From Luteibacter flocculans (GTDB taxonomy: Bacteria > Pseudomonadota > Gammaproteobacteria > Xanthomonadales > Rhodanobacteraceae), in assembly GCF_023612255.1 (NCBI RefSeq), contig NZ_CP063231.1:4210501-4274500 (forward strand): a DNA stretch of 64,000 bases, read 5' to 3'. The position numbers and the translations under genes are program-made. Below the pieces are notes generated by a model. It did no database searches. It was given only the letters and a program-made list of their open reading frames with translations, and was not told the origin of the DNA. This document shows positions 42,324-51,982 of the stretch, piece after piece (within the stretch, counting starts at the first letter, position 1; each line of letters begins with the position of its first letter).

Positions 42324-44420
42324 TCAGAACCGATAGCTTGCGGTGCCGACGATGCTGCGGCGCGGTCCATAGAAGCAATCGCCACGTGCGAGGCAGCTCG
42401 CTGCGTACACCTGATCGGTAAGGTTCGCCGCATTCACCGAGAAACGCCATGGTCCGCTCGTATACGCCACCATCGCGTCGAACAGTGTCTTGGCCGGTAC
42501 ATGCAGGCGACCGGTTTCGTCGCTGTTCTTGCCGATGTAGCGCGCACCGAGGCCGAAGCTGAAGCCGTCGCTGTCCGCATCGTTGACGTGATACACGCCC
42601 CATACCGAGCCCTGGTTCTTCGGCAATCCAGCCACGATGCTGCCATCGTCAGGACGCGCCCGGGTCCAGGTGTACGTACCGATCAGATCCACGTGCGACG
42701 CGATGCGTGTGGATGCTTCCAACTCCACGCCGTGCGTCTTTGCCCTGCCCGACTGAATCTGGTTCAGCGGATTCGCGGGATCGGGTGCCAGGCGATTTTC
42801 CTCGCGCAGATCGTAGTAAGTAGCCGTGATCAACGTGGGCGACCCCACCGGCTGATACTTCACACCGGCTTCGTATTGCTTGCCTCGCAGTGGCTCGTAA
42901 GGGCGGTTGTAGAAGTCCAGGCTATCCAGCGGTTGGAACGATTCGGTATAGCTGACGTAGGGCACCAGACCGTTGTCGAAGCGATACATCACGCCGAAGC
43001 GCGAGGTGGTCGCGTTGTCCACGGAGCGCGTGTCGCCCGTGGTCAGCGTGGCGCGGTCGTGACGCAGGCCGAGCGTCGCGATCCAGTGCTCGCCCCAGTG
43101 AATCTGATCCTGGAGATAGACGCCGGTCTGACGACTGCGACTGGACGCCACCGGGAAGACATCGGGCGCAACAAAACCGTTGCCGTAGACGGGCGCGTAG
43201 AGATCGAACGGCGTGGCGTCGTAACCGTTGCCCTGGCGGCTGTCGGTATGCGAGTAGCCCACATCGAGGCCGATCAGTACGCGATGCTGCATACCGGCAA
43301 CGTCGACGTCGGCTTCGGCATGCGTGTCCGTGACGAAGCGCTTGTGCCGGTTGATCGAGACGTAACTGTAACGCGCGACGGTCCGCTGCTCGGGATCGAG
43401 GAACGGGTAGGAAGGGTCCGAATAGACGTTCGGATACAGCGTGCGGTAATCGACGTTGTCGTGCGAGTAGCGCATGTTCTGGACGAATTTCCACGTATCG
43501 TTGAAGCGATGCTCGAACAACGAGGTCACGGCACGCTGGTTCGTGTCGTACCGATCGAAGTCGGGCTCGCTCACGAAGCGCCGCGTATCGATGCGGCCAT
43601 TGGGGTTCGGCAGTAGCGTGCCCGCATGCGGCAGGAAATTCAGCGACGTACCGTTGTGGTCGAACTGCAGGTTCGCCAACAACGCCCAGCGCGTATCGCT
43701 GTCCGGCATCCAGGTGATCGACGGCGCAATGGCCTTGCGATCGTCCGGCACGTGATCGATCTGCGAGTTCGCGTCGCGATACACGCCGATCAACCGGTAG
43801 GCCCAATGCCCGGCTTTATCGAGCGGCCCGGTGAAATCGAAAGCGACCTGCTTGCGCGCGTTGTTGCCCCATTGCGCTTCCACCTCGTGCGCCGCGGTGA
43901 ACTGCGGCAGCTTCGAGGACAGGGCGATCAATCCGCCCGTGGTTCCCTGGCCGTACAGTACCGACGACGGACCGCGAACGATTTCGAGGCGGTCCAGGAA
44001 ATACGGCTCGGTGCGCGCATACGAGTTCCCGAAGTACTGGCGCAAGCCATCGAGGTACTGTGTGAACGAGGTACCGCGGAGAAACGCGTCATCGCCGCGG
44101 CTGTCCACGCCGTACGCATCGGCGCGCACGCCGGCCGAATAGCGCAACGCGTCCTGCACCGTGAGCACGCCCTGGTCGCGCATCTGCGCGCTGGAAACCA
44201 CGGAGATCGCCTGCGGCGTCTCGATGATCGGCGTGTCGGTCTTGGTCGCGGCCGAACCTTCGGTGCTCACATAGCCGGTGACCGGTGTGGTGCCCGTCAC
44301 GGACACCGGCGCGAGCTGCACGGCCTTGTCGTTCGATGGCGTGCTGTCCTGGGCGGATGCCGCCAGCGGAAGGAATGCGCCCGCGATCATCAAGGGCAGC
44401 GACTTCTTCAGCAAAATCAT
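42324..44420 (-). CDS. TonB-dependent siderophore-type outer-membrane receptor
   Basis: A 698-residue receptor. The start at 44420 gives a Sec signal peptide (MILLKKSLPLMIAGAFLPLAASA). The plug domain runs to about residue 200 and includes ETPQAISVVSSAQMRDQGV and LYGQGTTGGLIALSSK. The barrel ends with the aromatic residue ASYRF-stop used for outer-membrane assembly. Plug features match the FpvA/FhuE-like ferric-siderophore receptor group, and a Fur-box-like dyad lies upstream. No FecI/FecR pair or siderophore genes are adjacent, so it probably takes up a xenosiderophore. Confidence 0.93.
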   Translation of the reverse strand: MILLKKSLPLMIAGAFLPLAASAQDSTPSNDKAVQLAPVSVTGTTPVTGYVSTEGSAATKTDTPIIETPQAISVVSSAQMRDQGVLTVQDALRYSAGVRADAYGVDSRGDDAFLRGTSFTQYLDGLRQYFGNSYARTEPYFLDRLEIVRGPSSVLYGQGTTGGLIALSSKLPQFTAAHEVEAQWGNNARKQVAFDFTGPLDKAGHWAYRLIGVYRDANSQIDHVPDDRKAIAPSITWMPDSDTRWALLANLQFDHNGTSLNFLPHAGTLLPNPNGRIDTRRFVSEPDFDRYDTNQRAVTSLFEHRFNDTWKFVQNMRYSHDNVDYRTLYPNVYSDPSYPFLDPEQRTVARYSYVSINRHKRFVTDTHAEADVDVAGMQHRVLIGLDVGYSHTDSRQGNGYDATPFDLYAPVYGNGFVAPDVFPVASSRSRQTGVYLQDQIHWGEHWIATLGLRHDRATLTTGDTRSVDNATTSRFGVMYRFDNGLVPYVSYTESFQPLDSLDFYNRPYEPLRGKQYEAGVKYQPVGSPTLITATYYDLREENRLAPDPANPLNQIQSGRAKTHGVELEASTRIASHVDLIGTYTWTRARPDDGSIVAGLPKNQGSVWGVYHVNDADSDGFSFGLGARYIGKNSDETGRLHVPAKTLFDAMVAYTSGPWRFSVNAANLTDQVYAASCLARGDCFYGPRRSIVGTASYRF

Positions 44421-44473
44421 GGTGTTCCCCAGCGGAGGGGCGTGAAAGCAGGCCACGCCCGTCAAATCAATGC

Positions 44474-44492
44474 GAATGAATCTCATTCATAT
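44474..44492 (-). promoter_or_regulatory. Fur box-like dyad upstream of the TonB-dependent receptor
   Basis: GAATGAATCTCATTCATAT contains the inverted repeat ATGAAT-CTC-ATTCAT (44476-44490), with 6-bp arms, close to the Fur consensus. It lies about 55-70 bp before the receptor start, where Fur binding would block transcription when iron is sufficient. Confidence 0.75.
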
Positions 44493-44533
44493 TGACGGAA
44501 TCCACTGGTTGTCGCAAGAACGCGCTGCGGTTT

Positions 44534-45196
44534 TCAGGCCGCGATAAGCAGATCCTCGAAGAACGCGCCGATAGGCTGGTCGGGATGCGCGATCTGGATT
44601 TCCAGGATCCAGAGACCGGGTACAGGCACCGCATCGAACTTCCCGAGCGTGCCCGCCTTGTGCACGGCGTGCGGGTAGTCGCCGACCCGATGGCCCTTCG
44701 TTTCGTGGTTCAGGCGCCAGCCCATGGCCCGGGCCTCCGCATCCGCGAAGGCATAGAGGTCCGTGCCCATGACGCCGTCGCGCCAACGCGCCGCCGTGCG
44801 TTCGAACAATTCGCGAGCGGCGTTCGCGCACGCGTGCATGGTGGGGTCGTCGCCCACCACGAAGGTGTCGCCGACGTCGCCTTCGTGGCCGTCGAACACC
44901 GGGCCCAGGTCGATGAAGAAGAGGTCCGCCTCGCGGAGGACGGTCCCGGGTTCGGAACGCTGGCGGAAGGTCTTCAATGTATTGGCGCCGAAGCGCACGA
45001 TGCTCGGATGCCAGATACGCTGCATGCCCGCGGCCTTGAGGCGTTGCTTCGCCAAGTCGCGTGCCGCCGGTTCGTCCATCCCCACCTCGATACGCGATGC
45101 GATGTCGCGCAGCGCGGCCCACGACCGCTCACGGGCGGCGAGCATACGTTCCGGGGAATATGCGGCGCCGACGTGTTCGGCAGTAGCGACGGGCAT
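44534..45196 (-). CDS. M24-family metallopeptidase (Xaa-Pro dipeptidase-like)
   Basis: A 220-residue pita-bread-fold protein. The five metal ligands of M24 enzymes appear in order: Asp in FFIDLGPVFDGHEG, Asp in GDVGDTFVVGD, His in ETKGHRVGDYPH, and Glu in LWILEIQIAHP with a further Glu near the C-terminus. The length is that of a catalytic domain alone, without the N-terminal domain of PepP/PepQ. It may cleave Xaa-Pro peptides or, like creatinase, another amide. A 14-bp hairpin lies directly before its start codon, leaving almost no room for a ribosome-binding site. Confidence 0.82.
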   Translation of the reverse strand: MPVATAEHVGAAYSPERMLAARERSWAALRDIASRIEVGMDEPAARDLAKQRLKAAGMQRIWHPSIVRFGANTLKTFRQRSEPGTVLREADLFFIDLGPVFDGHEGDVGDTFVVGDDPTMHACANAARELFERTAARWRDGVMGTDLYAFADAEARAMGWRLNHETKGHRVGDYPHAVHKAGTLGKFDAVPVPGLWILEIQIAHPDQPIGAFFEDLLIAA

Positions 45197-45206
45197 CGAT
45201 GCGGTC

Positions 45207-45246
45207 CTGCGTAGCGGCAGAGCATTATGGCCCTGCCGCTACGCAG
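45207..45246. terminator. Strong hairpin between the ACP and M24 peptidase genes
   Basis: CTGCGTAGCGGCAG (45207-45220) and CTGCCGCTACGCAG (45233-45246) form a perfect 14-bp stem around a 12-base loop. It lies 114 bp past the ACP stop and only 10 bp before the peptidase start. It may end ACP transcription, although no T-run follows, or it may affect translation of the peptidase. Confidence 0.6.
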
Positions 45247-45359
45247 CGTCGATGTCGATCATCGCCTGAGCAGCTTGCATGCCGCTTTCCAGCACGGTTT
45301 TCACACACGCAATGACGGAGCCGATACGTATAGGCACCCACCCTCTGCCCATCTGTCCG

Positions 45360-45596
45360 CTACTTTTTGATTTTAGTTTCGACGTAAGAGACAAGGTCGT
45401 CGACGGTGTTCAATTTGGTGAGGTCCTCGTCATCCAGCTCGATATCGAATTCCTCGTCGATGGCCATAATGAGCTCCACTGTATCGAGACTATCGATCCC
45501 CAAAGTCTTTGCGGTGCTTTCCGCCTTGACATCTCCTTCCTGCAGCCCTAGTTGATCGCTCAATATCTTGTATATTTTGGCGCGAACGTTATCCAT
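45360..45596 (-). CDS. Stand-alone acyl carrier protein
   Basis: A 78-residue acidic acyl carrier protein. The phosphopantetheine site is Ser36 in GIDSLDTVELIM. The rest follows the FAS-type ACP fold (DQLGLQEGDVK, DEEFDIELDDEDL). The start at 45596 follows GGGAGGGAAG. It is not in a fab cluster (no fabD, fabG or fabF beside it), which suggests a dedicated carrier for an envelope glycolipid or a secondary acyl group. Its codon use is visibly richer in A and T than its neighbours (many ATT, TTG, AAA codons), which may mean horizontal origin or just the ACP amino-acid bias. Confidence 0.92.
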   Translation of the reverse strand: MDNVRAKIYKILSDQLGLQEGDVKAESTAKTLGIDSLDTVELIMAIDEEFDIELDDEDLTKLNTVDDLVSYVETKIKK

Positions 45597-45781
45597 GTCG
45601 TCTTCCCTCCCACTGTCGTCTCGACCGAGCACACCCTTGAGCTCTGGTTGCGGCATGCACAGAATGCCCCAGCTACAGCGCTGATAAACGCCATCGGATG
45701 GGATTTTTCGCTGTGTCGTATCGGCACGTTGTGGCGCCACGCACGGTTAACTAACGCGATGGCGAAGCCGAGCCGAAGAGA

Positions 45782-46837
45782 TCAGCGCACGTCGAGCAGC
45801 GAACGAATATCCCGCAGCGCCTTGTAGCGCCGCACGAGATTCAGTGGCTTGCGCTTGAGCGTGCCGAAATCGCCGCGATGAAACGCATCTACCGCGTCGA
45901 GCACGCGTTCGCTCGAACGCCCATCGCGATACGGATGAATGTCGTCGCCATGAGCGCGGATCGCCGCCATCAGTTCGGGCGGATGAGACAGCGCGCGGTC
46001 GATGGCAGCGTCCACGTCTGCGGGTGACGCCACGTCAAGCATGAAAGGCTGCGGCACGCGATTGGCGACCGTGACCACCGGCTTGCCCATCACCGCGAAC
46101 TCATGCACCACGGACGACGTATCGCAGACCAGCACGTCCGCCGCACGCTCCATCTCGATCAGGTGTTCGGAGGTAAGAAAGCGCGCATTCGGTCCTTCGA
46201 GTCCACGGTAGGCGGCGAACAGATCGTCGGAGCACTTGGGATGCAGTGTGAGCAGCCATTGCCGATCGCCGCGCGCGATCATTGAGCGCAGCGGCTCCAC
46301 CATGGCCGGCGCGCTGCTCAGTCGATGGCTGAACGTGGAGGCGTACATGACGACGGGCCGCCCATCGCGCGGCAGGTCGATCGTCGATGCCGCCGATGGC
46401 GCGAACAGCGGATCCAGTTTGGGCCAACCCGTCTCGCGCACGGCGAAGTAGCCATGCTCGCGCGCCAGCGCCTCGAAGGGCAGCGTCGTGGACGGCCCCT
46501 GCGTCACGTAAAGGTCGAAGAAACCGCGAATGGCGAAGTGACCCCGGTCCGGCTCCCGCTTCTGCGCATTGAACCCGTGGAACACCTGCACCTTGGTACC
46601 CGGAAGCGCCGGAGAGACCCAGTTGGCGGCGCAGTACACGGCTTCCGGTCGCATGGCACGCGCCTCGCGCAGGCTGCGTACGCGACGCTCGTCGGGCGTG
46701 AGCTGCGCTGCCATCGCTGCCGGCACGACCCAGGCCACGTCGATGCCCCGCGCGCGCGCCGCCGCGGCCAGCGGACGCAGGATAGGCAACGCATACGACT
46801 CGGTGGCAAACATCAGGCACGCGCTCAAGGCCGGCAC
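45782..46837 (-). CDS. CDP-glycerol glycerophosphotransferase-like glycosyltransferase
   Basis: A 351-residue protein of the TagB/TagF family (PF04464). Family blocks include KVQVFHGFNAQKREPDRG, VVMYASTFSHRLSS, LLTLHPKCSD and VLVCDTSSVVHEFAVMGKPVV. The last one is the nucleotide/phosphate-binding region with Asp-Thr-Ser-Ser. In Gram-negative bacteria such proteins add glycerol-phosphate or a sugar phosphate to LPS or capsule, often without any wall teichoic acid. The ACP gene lies downstream on the same strand and a family 2 glycosyltransferase is divergent, so this is probably a small surface-glycan locus. Confidence 0.82.
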   Translation of the reverse strand: MPALSACLMFATESYALPILRPLAAAARARGIDVAWVVPAAMAAQLTPDERRVRSLREARAMRPEAVYCAANWVSPALPGTKVQVFHGFNAQKREPDRGHFAIRGFFDLYVTQGPSTTLPFEALAREHGYFAVRETGWPKLDPLFAPSAASTIDLPRDGRPVVMYASTFSHRLSSAPAMVEPLRSMIARGDRQWLLTLHPKCSDDLFAAYRGLEGPNARFLTSEHLIEMERAADVLVCDTSSVVHEFAVMGKPVVTVANRVPQPFMLDVASPADVDAAIDRALSHPPELMAAIRAHGDDIHPYRDGRSSERVLDAVDAFHRGDFGTLKRKPLNLVRRYKALRDIRSLLDVR

Positions 46838-46902
46838 TCCGCGCTGGACGACATGGCATTATGACGGCTGCCTACCCGACCCCGCACCTGGTGACGCCCC
46901 CG

Positions 46903-47670
46903 ATGACCGCACGGCCCCTTTCCCTTTGCGTGATCACCCAGAACGAGGCCGATCGCATTCGGGACTGCCTGGCATCCGCTGCACCGTTCTGCGACGACAT
47001 GGTCGTGGTCGACGGCGGGTCCACCGACGACACCGTGGCCATCGCGCGCGCGGCGGGGGCGCGCGTGATCGAACGCTCCTTCGATGGCTTCCGCAGCCAG
47101 AAGGCCTTCGCGGTGGCGCAGGCAAAGAACGACTGGGTGCTCTGCCTGGACGCCGACGAACGCGTTGGCCCGGAACTCCGCGCAGCCATCGAGAAGGCCT
47201 GCGACAGCGGGTTCGACGCCGCGGGGTACCGGTTCTATCGCCGCAACGATTTCTTCGGCCATTTCATGCGCCACGGCAACGCGGGCGCGGACAAGGTGCT
47301 GCGCCTGTTCGACCGCCGCCGCGGCGGTTGGCGCGGGCCCCGCGAGATCCACGAGTCCGTGACGGTGGATGGCGAGGTGCGCATGCTGCCTGGCTTTCTC
47401 GACCACTATCCCTATCGATCGCTGTCTGAGCTGATGGCCAAGCAGGAACGCTACGCGCACATGATGGCGACCGAAGAATTCGCTGCGGGCAAGCGAGCCA
47501 CCATGATGCAGATCGTCGTGAGCCCGGCATGGCGGTTCTTTCGCGGCTACGTGCTGCGCGCGGGCTTTCTCGATGGCTGGCGCGGCATCGTGTATGCCTT
47601 GCTGCGCGTGGAGTACGTACGCCGCAAGTACGTGAAGCTCTGGCTGCTCCAGCACGGCCAGAAGCCGTAG
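46903..47670 (+). CDS. Family 2 glycosyltransferase (WaaE/KdtX-like)
   Basis: A 256-residue GT-A glycosyltransferase. The nucleotide-sugar-binding start LSLCVITQNEADRIRDCL and the VVVDGGSTDDTV block place it with WaaE/KdtX-type LPS core beta-glucosyltransferases. The DxD-like site is CLDADERVGP, and GPREIHESVTVDGEV is a typical acceptor-side block. The start at 46903 is the usual family start; an in-frame ATG at 46861 would add 14 residues. It is divergent from the CDP-glycerol-type transferase and ends 4 bp from the stop of the convergent nitronate monooxygenase-like gene. Confidence 0.9.
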   Translation: MTARPLSLCVITQNEADRIRDCLASAAPFCDDMVVVDGGSTDDTVAIARAAGARVIERSFDGFRSQKAFAVAQAKNDWVLCLDADERVGPELRAAIEKACDSGFDAAGYRFYRRNDFFGHFMRHGNAGADKVLRLFDRRRGGWRGPREIHESVTVDGEVRMLPGFLDHYPYRSLSELMAKQERYAHMMATEEFAAGKRATMMQIVVSPAWRFFRGYVLRAGFLDGWRGIVYALLRVEYVRRKYVKLWLLQHGQKP

Positions 47671-47674
47671 CGCC

Positions 47675-48748
47675 TTACAGCCGCAGCAGCCTTGCTGCGT
47701 GTTCCACGATGTCCCGCACGATAGCGTCCGCGGCGCTCTCGCGTGCCAGCGCGGCCGCCTGCCCCGCCCATAGCGGCTGAAAGTCACCGATGCCGCGCGC
47801 TTCGGTCGACGTACGAAGCGGCGCAAGCGGCCCTCCTGCCAGCGGGAATGGCAGCACGTCGGCGGACAACGGGCCCAGCTCACGCATGATCCTGTTCACC
47901 ACGCCACGCGCTGGACGCCCGGTCAGCACATTGGTGATCGCCGTATTGTCGTCGCGCGCCATGCGCACCGCCTGCCGGTGGACCGGCACGCTGGTAGCTT
48001 CGTCGGCCAGCAGGAACGCACTGCCGATCTGCACGGCGGAGGCACCGAGACACAGGGCCGCCGCCATACCCCGACCGTCGGCGATGCCGCCCGCGGCAAC
48101 GACCGGCACGTGCAGGGCATCGACCAATTGCGGCACCAGCGCGAGCGTGCCCGGTTGCGTGGACATGTCATCGGTCAGGAAATTGCCGCGGTGCCCGCCC
48201 GCTTCGTAGCCCTGCGCAATGACCGCGTCGCAACCCCGCTCGGCGAGCCAGCGGCCCTCGGCCACGGTGGTGGCCGAAGACAACACGACCGCCCCAGTCG
48301 CTTTCACCCGCGCCAGCAAGCGCTCGTCAGGCAAGCCGAAATGGAAACTCACGACTTCGGGGCGCAGCGCTTCGACCATGGCGCACAGGCTCGCGTCGAA
48401 CGGCGCCCTGCCCCCGGCCGGCGGTAAGCCATGCGGATCGACACCGAACTCGTCGAAGTACGGCGCCAGTCGCGTCAGCCAGCGCGCCTCGGCCTCCGGC
48501 ATCGCAGGTTGGGGATGGTGCGCGAAGAAATTGAGGTTGAGCGGACCGTCCACGGCTGCACGGAAGGCGGCCACCTCCGTGGTCGCCTTCTCCACGCCGA
48601 TCGACGAACACGGAATGGCACCGAGTCCACCGGCCCGCGCGACGGCAATCGCCAGCGCGGACAGACCCGAACCGGCCATCGGCGCGAGCAGGAGCGGGTG
48701 TTCGATCGACAGAAGATCGAGCAGTCGACGGTCGGTCCAGGCGGGCAT
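47675..48748 (-). CDS. NMO-like FMN oxidoreductase (2-nitropropane dioxygenase family)
   Basis: A 357-residue TIM-barrel flavoprotein. The start at 48748 begins MPAWTDRRLLDLLSIEHPLL and then LAPMAGSGLSALAIAV, the usual family N-terminus. FMN-phosphate contacts are in VVAAGGIADGRGM and LGASAVQIGSAFL, and the catalytic-His region is DAVIAQGYEAGGHRG. It probably oxidises alkyl nitronates or acts as an NADH:quinone-type reductase. It lies 76 bp downstream of the PaoABC-type operon on the same strand and may be on the same transcript. Confidence 0.9.
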   Translation of the reverse strand: MPAWTDRRLLDLLSIEHPLLLAPMAGSGLSALAIAVARAGGLGAIPCSSIGVEKATTEVAAFRAAVDGPLNLNFFAHHPQPAMPEAEARWLTRLAPYFDEFGVDPHGLPPAGGRAPFDASLCAMVEALRPEVVSFHFGLPDERLLARVKATGAVVLSSATTVAEGRWLAERGCDAVIAQGYEAGGHRGNFLTDDMSTQPGTLALVPQLVDALHVPVVAAGGIADGRGMAAALCLGASAVQIGSAFLLADEATSVPVHRQAVRMARDDNTAITNVLTGRPARGVVNRIMRELGPLSADVLPFPLAGGPLAPLRTSTEARGIGDFQPLWAGQAAALARESAADAIVRDIVEHAARLLRL

Positions 48749-48824
48749 AAGGTCATCGGAAGCAGCCAGTACCGCGCAAGGATAGCGCCGGACGTGTTGC
48801 CCGAGCGTTGCGCCAGCGCGGCGA

Positions 48825-51026
48825 CTAACCGGCGACGGGTGGCAAGCGCCCGATGATCTTGTCCAACGTGATCGGGTAATCCCGCACGCGCACACCCGTC
48901 GCGTTGTAGACCGCGTTCGCTACCGCAGCCGCGACGCCGCAGATGCCCAGTTCGCCCACGCCCTTGGCCTTCATCGGCGAGGAGATGGGATCGGTCTCGT
49001 CGAGGAACACCACCTCCTGGTGCGGGATGTCGGCATGCACCGGCACCTCGTAGCCCGCCAGGTCGTGGTTGACGAAGAAGCCGAGGCGCTTGTCCACCAC
49101 CAGTTCTTCCATCAGGGCCGCGCCAGCTCCCATCGTCATCGCGCCGATGACCTGGCTGCGTGCCGATTTCGGATTCAGGATACGGCCCGCCGCGCATACG
49201 GCAAGCATGCGCTGGATACGGATTTCCGCCGTGGCCGCGTCGACGCGAACCTCGACGAAATGCGCACCGAACGTAGACTGCTGATAGCGCTTGTCGAGAT
49301 CGCCGTATTCCATCGCGTCCTCGGCGACGACGTCGCCGTTTGCCGCGGCTTGGGCGAGTGGCACGCGCCGTCCATCCACGACAACCTGCCCGTCTTCGAA
49401 ACTCGCCTTCGCCGGATCCAGGCCCAACGTCGTCGCGATGGCCTCGCGAAGTTTCATGCAGGCAGCATAGACACCCGCGGTGGAACTGTTGCCACCCCAC
49501 TGCCCGCCGGACCCGGCCGAGACCGGGAACGAGGAATCACCCAGGCGTACATCCACGCCGCTCAGCGGCAAGCCGAGCATTTCCGCGGCGGTCTGTCCGA
49601 TGATCGTGTAGCTGCCGGTGCCGATATCGGTCATATCGGTCTCGACGACCAGGCGTCCGCTACGTTCGAGACGTACGCGCGCACCCGACTTGGTCACGAG
49701 GTTGTTGCGGAACGCAGCCGCCATGCCCATGCCCACCAACCAGCGGCCATCGCGCGTGCCGCCCGGACGCTGCGGTCGACGATCCCAGCCGAATCGGCTC
49801 GCGCCCGTACGCAGGCACTCCACCAGCCGGCGTTGCGAGAACGGCCGCGTCGGTTTTTCGGGGTCTACCTGCGTGTCGTTGCGAACGCGAAACTCGACCG
49901 GGTCCATGCCGAGCTTTTCGGCCATCTCGTCGATCGCGATTTCCAGCGCCATCATGCCCGACGCTTCGCCGGGCGCACGCATCGCGTTGCCTTCCGGCAG
50001 GTCCAGCGTGGCAAGTCGCATCGCCGTCATGCGATGGGCACCGGCATACAGCAGCCGTGTCTGCTCCACTGCCGTTTCGGGATCGCCCTCAGGCAGGTTG
50101 CCCGACCAGCTCTCGTGCGCGATCGCCTCGATCTTTCCGTCCTTCGACGCGCCCATGCGAAGACGCTGGATCGTGGCCGGTCGATGCGTGGTGTTGTTGG
50201 CAATGAGTGGTCGTTGTAGGGCCACCGCCACCGGCCTCCCTGCGGCGCGCGCGCCGAGCGCGGCAAGCAGGGCGTCGGCACGCAGGAAGAGCTTTCCGCC
50301 GAAGCCGCCACCGATATACGGGGACACCAGGCGAACGTTCTCCTTCGGAATCCCCAGCGTCTTCGCCACGTCGCCGCGGCTCCAGTCGATCATTTGATTG
50401 GAGGTCCACAGCGTGACCTTGTCGCCGTCCCACGCCGCGATAGTGGCGTGGGGCTCCATCATCGCGTGGGAGTGATCGGGCGTCGTATAGGTCTGGTCCA
50501 GCGTCACCGCCGATGCAGCAAAGGCTGCGTCGAAATTGCCCACGGCGGTATCGGGCTTGCCGCCATCTGGCTTCTTTGCCGTGGCTTTTGCCGCGGCAAG
50601 ATCGAACTGGCCCTTGCTGCGCGTGTAATCCACACGTACGAGCTGCGCCGCGGCGCGCGCCTGTTCAAAGGTTTCAGCGACCACGACGGCCACGGCCTGA
50701 TGGTAGTGCTCGACGTCCGGACCGCCGAGAAGACGCGCGGTGTTGAATTTGCCCTTGCCGAGCTTGCCGGCATTCTGAGCCGTTACCACGGTAAGCACCC
50801 CAGGTGCACGCTTGGCGCGCGTCGTGTCGATCGCGGTAATGCGCCCCTTGGCGATGGCCGATCCGACGACGTAGCCGTACGCGTGATCGGGTACCGCATC
50901 GTGCCGTTCGTAGGCGTAGTGGGCCGTACCCGTGGTCTTCAATGGGCCGTCGATGCGGTCCGTGGGCTGGCCCACGACCTTGAGGCGGTCGATGGGATTG
51001 GTCGTGGCGGGCGTGTCGAATTTCAT
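48825..51026 (-). CDS. paoC: PaoC/YagR-type molybdenum cofactor-binding subunit
   Basis: A 733-residue large subunit of a periplasmic aldehyde oxidoreductase of the xanthine-oxidase family. Recognisable blocks are [31 protein letters not shown] and the C-terminal [20 protein letters not shown], in which the Glu of GVGEL is the active-site base. It has no signal peptide and depends on the Tat signal of the small subunit. It overlaps the FAD-subunit gene by 4 bp. E. coli PaoABC detoxifies aromatic aldehydes; a similar role is likely. No paoD-type cofactor chaperone gene is seen beside it. Confidence 0.93.
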   Translation of the reverse strand: MKFDTPATTNPIDRLKVVGQPTDRIDGPLKTTGTAHYAYERHDAVPDHAYGYVVGSAIAKGRITAIDTTRAKRAPGVLTVVTAQNAGKLGKGKFNTARLLGGPDVEHYHQAVAVVVAETFEQARAAAQLVRVDYTRSKGQFDLAAAKATAKKPDGGKPDTAVGNFDAAFAASAVTLDQTYTTPDHSHAMMEPHATIAAWDGDKVTLWTSNQMIDWSRGDVAKTLGIPKENVRLVSPYIGGGFGGKLFLRADALLAALGARAAGRPVAVALQRPLIANNTTHRPATIQRLRMGASKDGKIEAIAHESWSGNLPEGDPETAVEQTRLLYAGAHRMTAMRLATLDLPEGNAMRAPGEASGMMALEIAIDEMAEKLGMDPVEFRVRNDTQVDPEKPTRPFSQRRLVECLRTGASRFGWDRRPQRPGGTRDGRWLVGMGMAAAFRNNLVTKSGARVRLERSGRLVVETDMTDIGTGSYTIIGQTAAEMLGLPLSGVDVRLGDSSFPVSAGSGGQWGGNSSTAGVYAACMKLREAIATTLGLDPAKASFEDGQVVVDGRRVPLAQAAANGDVVAEDAMEYGDLDKRYQQSTFGAHFVEVRVDAATAEIRIQRMLAVCAAGRILNPKSARSQVIGAMTMGAGAALMEELVVDKRLGFFVNHDLAGYEVPVHADIPHQEVVFLDETDPISSPMKAKGVGELGICGVAAAVANAVYNATGVRVRDYPITLDKIIGRLPPVAG

Positions 51027-51982
51027 GCGGCGCGCCCCTTTGCCTCGACCAACGCAGCGGCGAGGGTGCGCTCCGCCAGCGTGATCTTGTATGCGTTCTG
51101 CTCGGTAGGCTGCGCTCCATCGAACAGATGCTTCGCCACAGCCGCGGCGCCCTCCGGCAATGCCGCGTCAGCCGCCTCCATCCGCCACGGCTTGTGTGCC
51201 ACGCCACCCATTGCCACGCAGCCTTTGCCATCCTTCTGCACGATCAACGCCACCGATACGAGCGCGAAGGCATAGGACGCGCGATCGCGCACCTTGTGAT
51301 AAAGCTGCGCTCCGCCCACAGGCCGAGGCAGTGTGACCGCTGTGATCAATTCGCCCGGCGCCAGCGCGTGCTCGATGTGCGGTGTGCTCCCCGGCAAGGT
51401 ATGGAATTGCGCAATCGGGATGCGGCGCGTTCCGCCATCGGGCTTTACGGTTTCCACGGTCGCATCGAGTGCGCGCATGGCGACGGCCATGTCGCTCGGA
51501 TGCGTCGCGATGCAGGCCTCGCTTGCACCGACCACGGCGTGTTGCCGGCTGTAGCCACCGATGGCACCGCAACCGCTACCCGGCAAGCGCTTGTTGCAAG
51601 GCTGGTTGATGTCGTAGAAATACGGGCAACGCGTGCGTTGGAGCAGGTTGCCGGCCGTGGTCGCCTTGTTGCGCAGCTGACCCGATGCGCCAGACAGCAA
51701 GGCGCGGGACAATAACGGGTAGTCGCGACGCACGCGCGCATCCGCGGCCAGATCGGTGTTGCGGACCAGTGCCCCCACGCGCAGTCCACCCTCGTCGGTC
51801 GGCTCGATCCTGTCGAGATCGAGGCCATTGACGTCGATGAGATGTGACGGTTCCTCGACGCCTGTCTTCATGAGGTCGAGCAGGTTGGTGCCACCCGCAA
51901 TGAAGCGAGCGCCCGGCGTGCATGCCGCTGCCGATGCCGCGGCCTTCGGCGAATCGGCGCGCTCGTAGCTGAAAGGCTTCAT
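51023..51982 (-). CDS. paoB: PaoB/YagS-type FAD subunit with 4Fe-4S insert
   Basis: A 319-residue FAD-binding subunit. The FAD site is [11 protein letters not shown] near residue 30, and [16 protein letters not shown] follows about 80 residues later. The segment [15 protein letters not shown] with GSGCGAIGG has the spaced cysteines that bind the extra [4Fe-4S] cluster peculiar to the PaoB/4-hydroxybenzoyl-CoA reductase group. It links the 2Fe-2S subunit to the Mo subunit. Both neighbours overlap by 4 bp, so the three subunits should be made in equal amounts. Confidence 0.93.
   Translation of the reverse strand: MKPFSYERADSPKAAASAAACTPGARFIAGGTNLLDLMKTGVEEPSHLIDVNGLDLDRIEPTDEGGLRVGALVRNTDLAADARVRRDYPLLSRALLSGASGQLRNKATTAGNLLQRTRCPYFYDINQPCNKRLPGSGCGAIGGYSRQHAVVGASEACIATHPSDMAVAMRALDATVETVKPDGGTRRIPIAQFHTLPGSTPHIEHALAPGELITAVTLPRPVGGAQLYHKVRDRASYAFALVSVALIVQKDGKGCVAMGGVAHKPWRMEAADAALPEGAAAVAKHLFDGAQPTEQNAYKITLAERTLAAALVEAKGRAA

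Noticed and set aside
45360-47670. A complete capsule or teichoic-acid-like gene cluster
   Set aside because: Only three genes point that way; no polymerase, transporter or nucleotide-sugar synthesis genes are present beside them.
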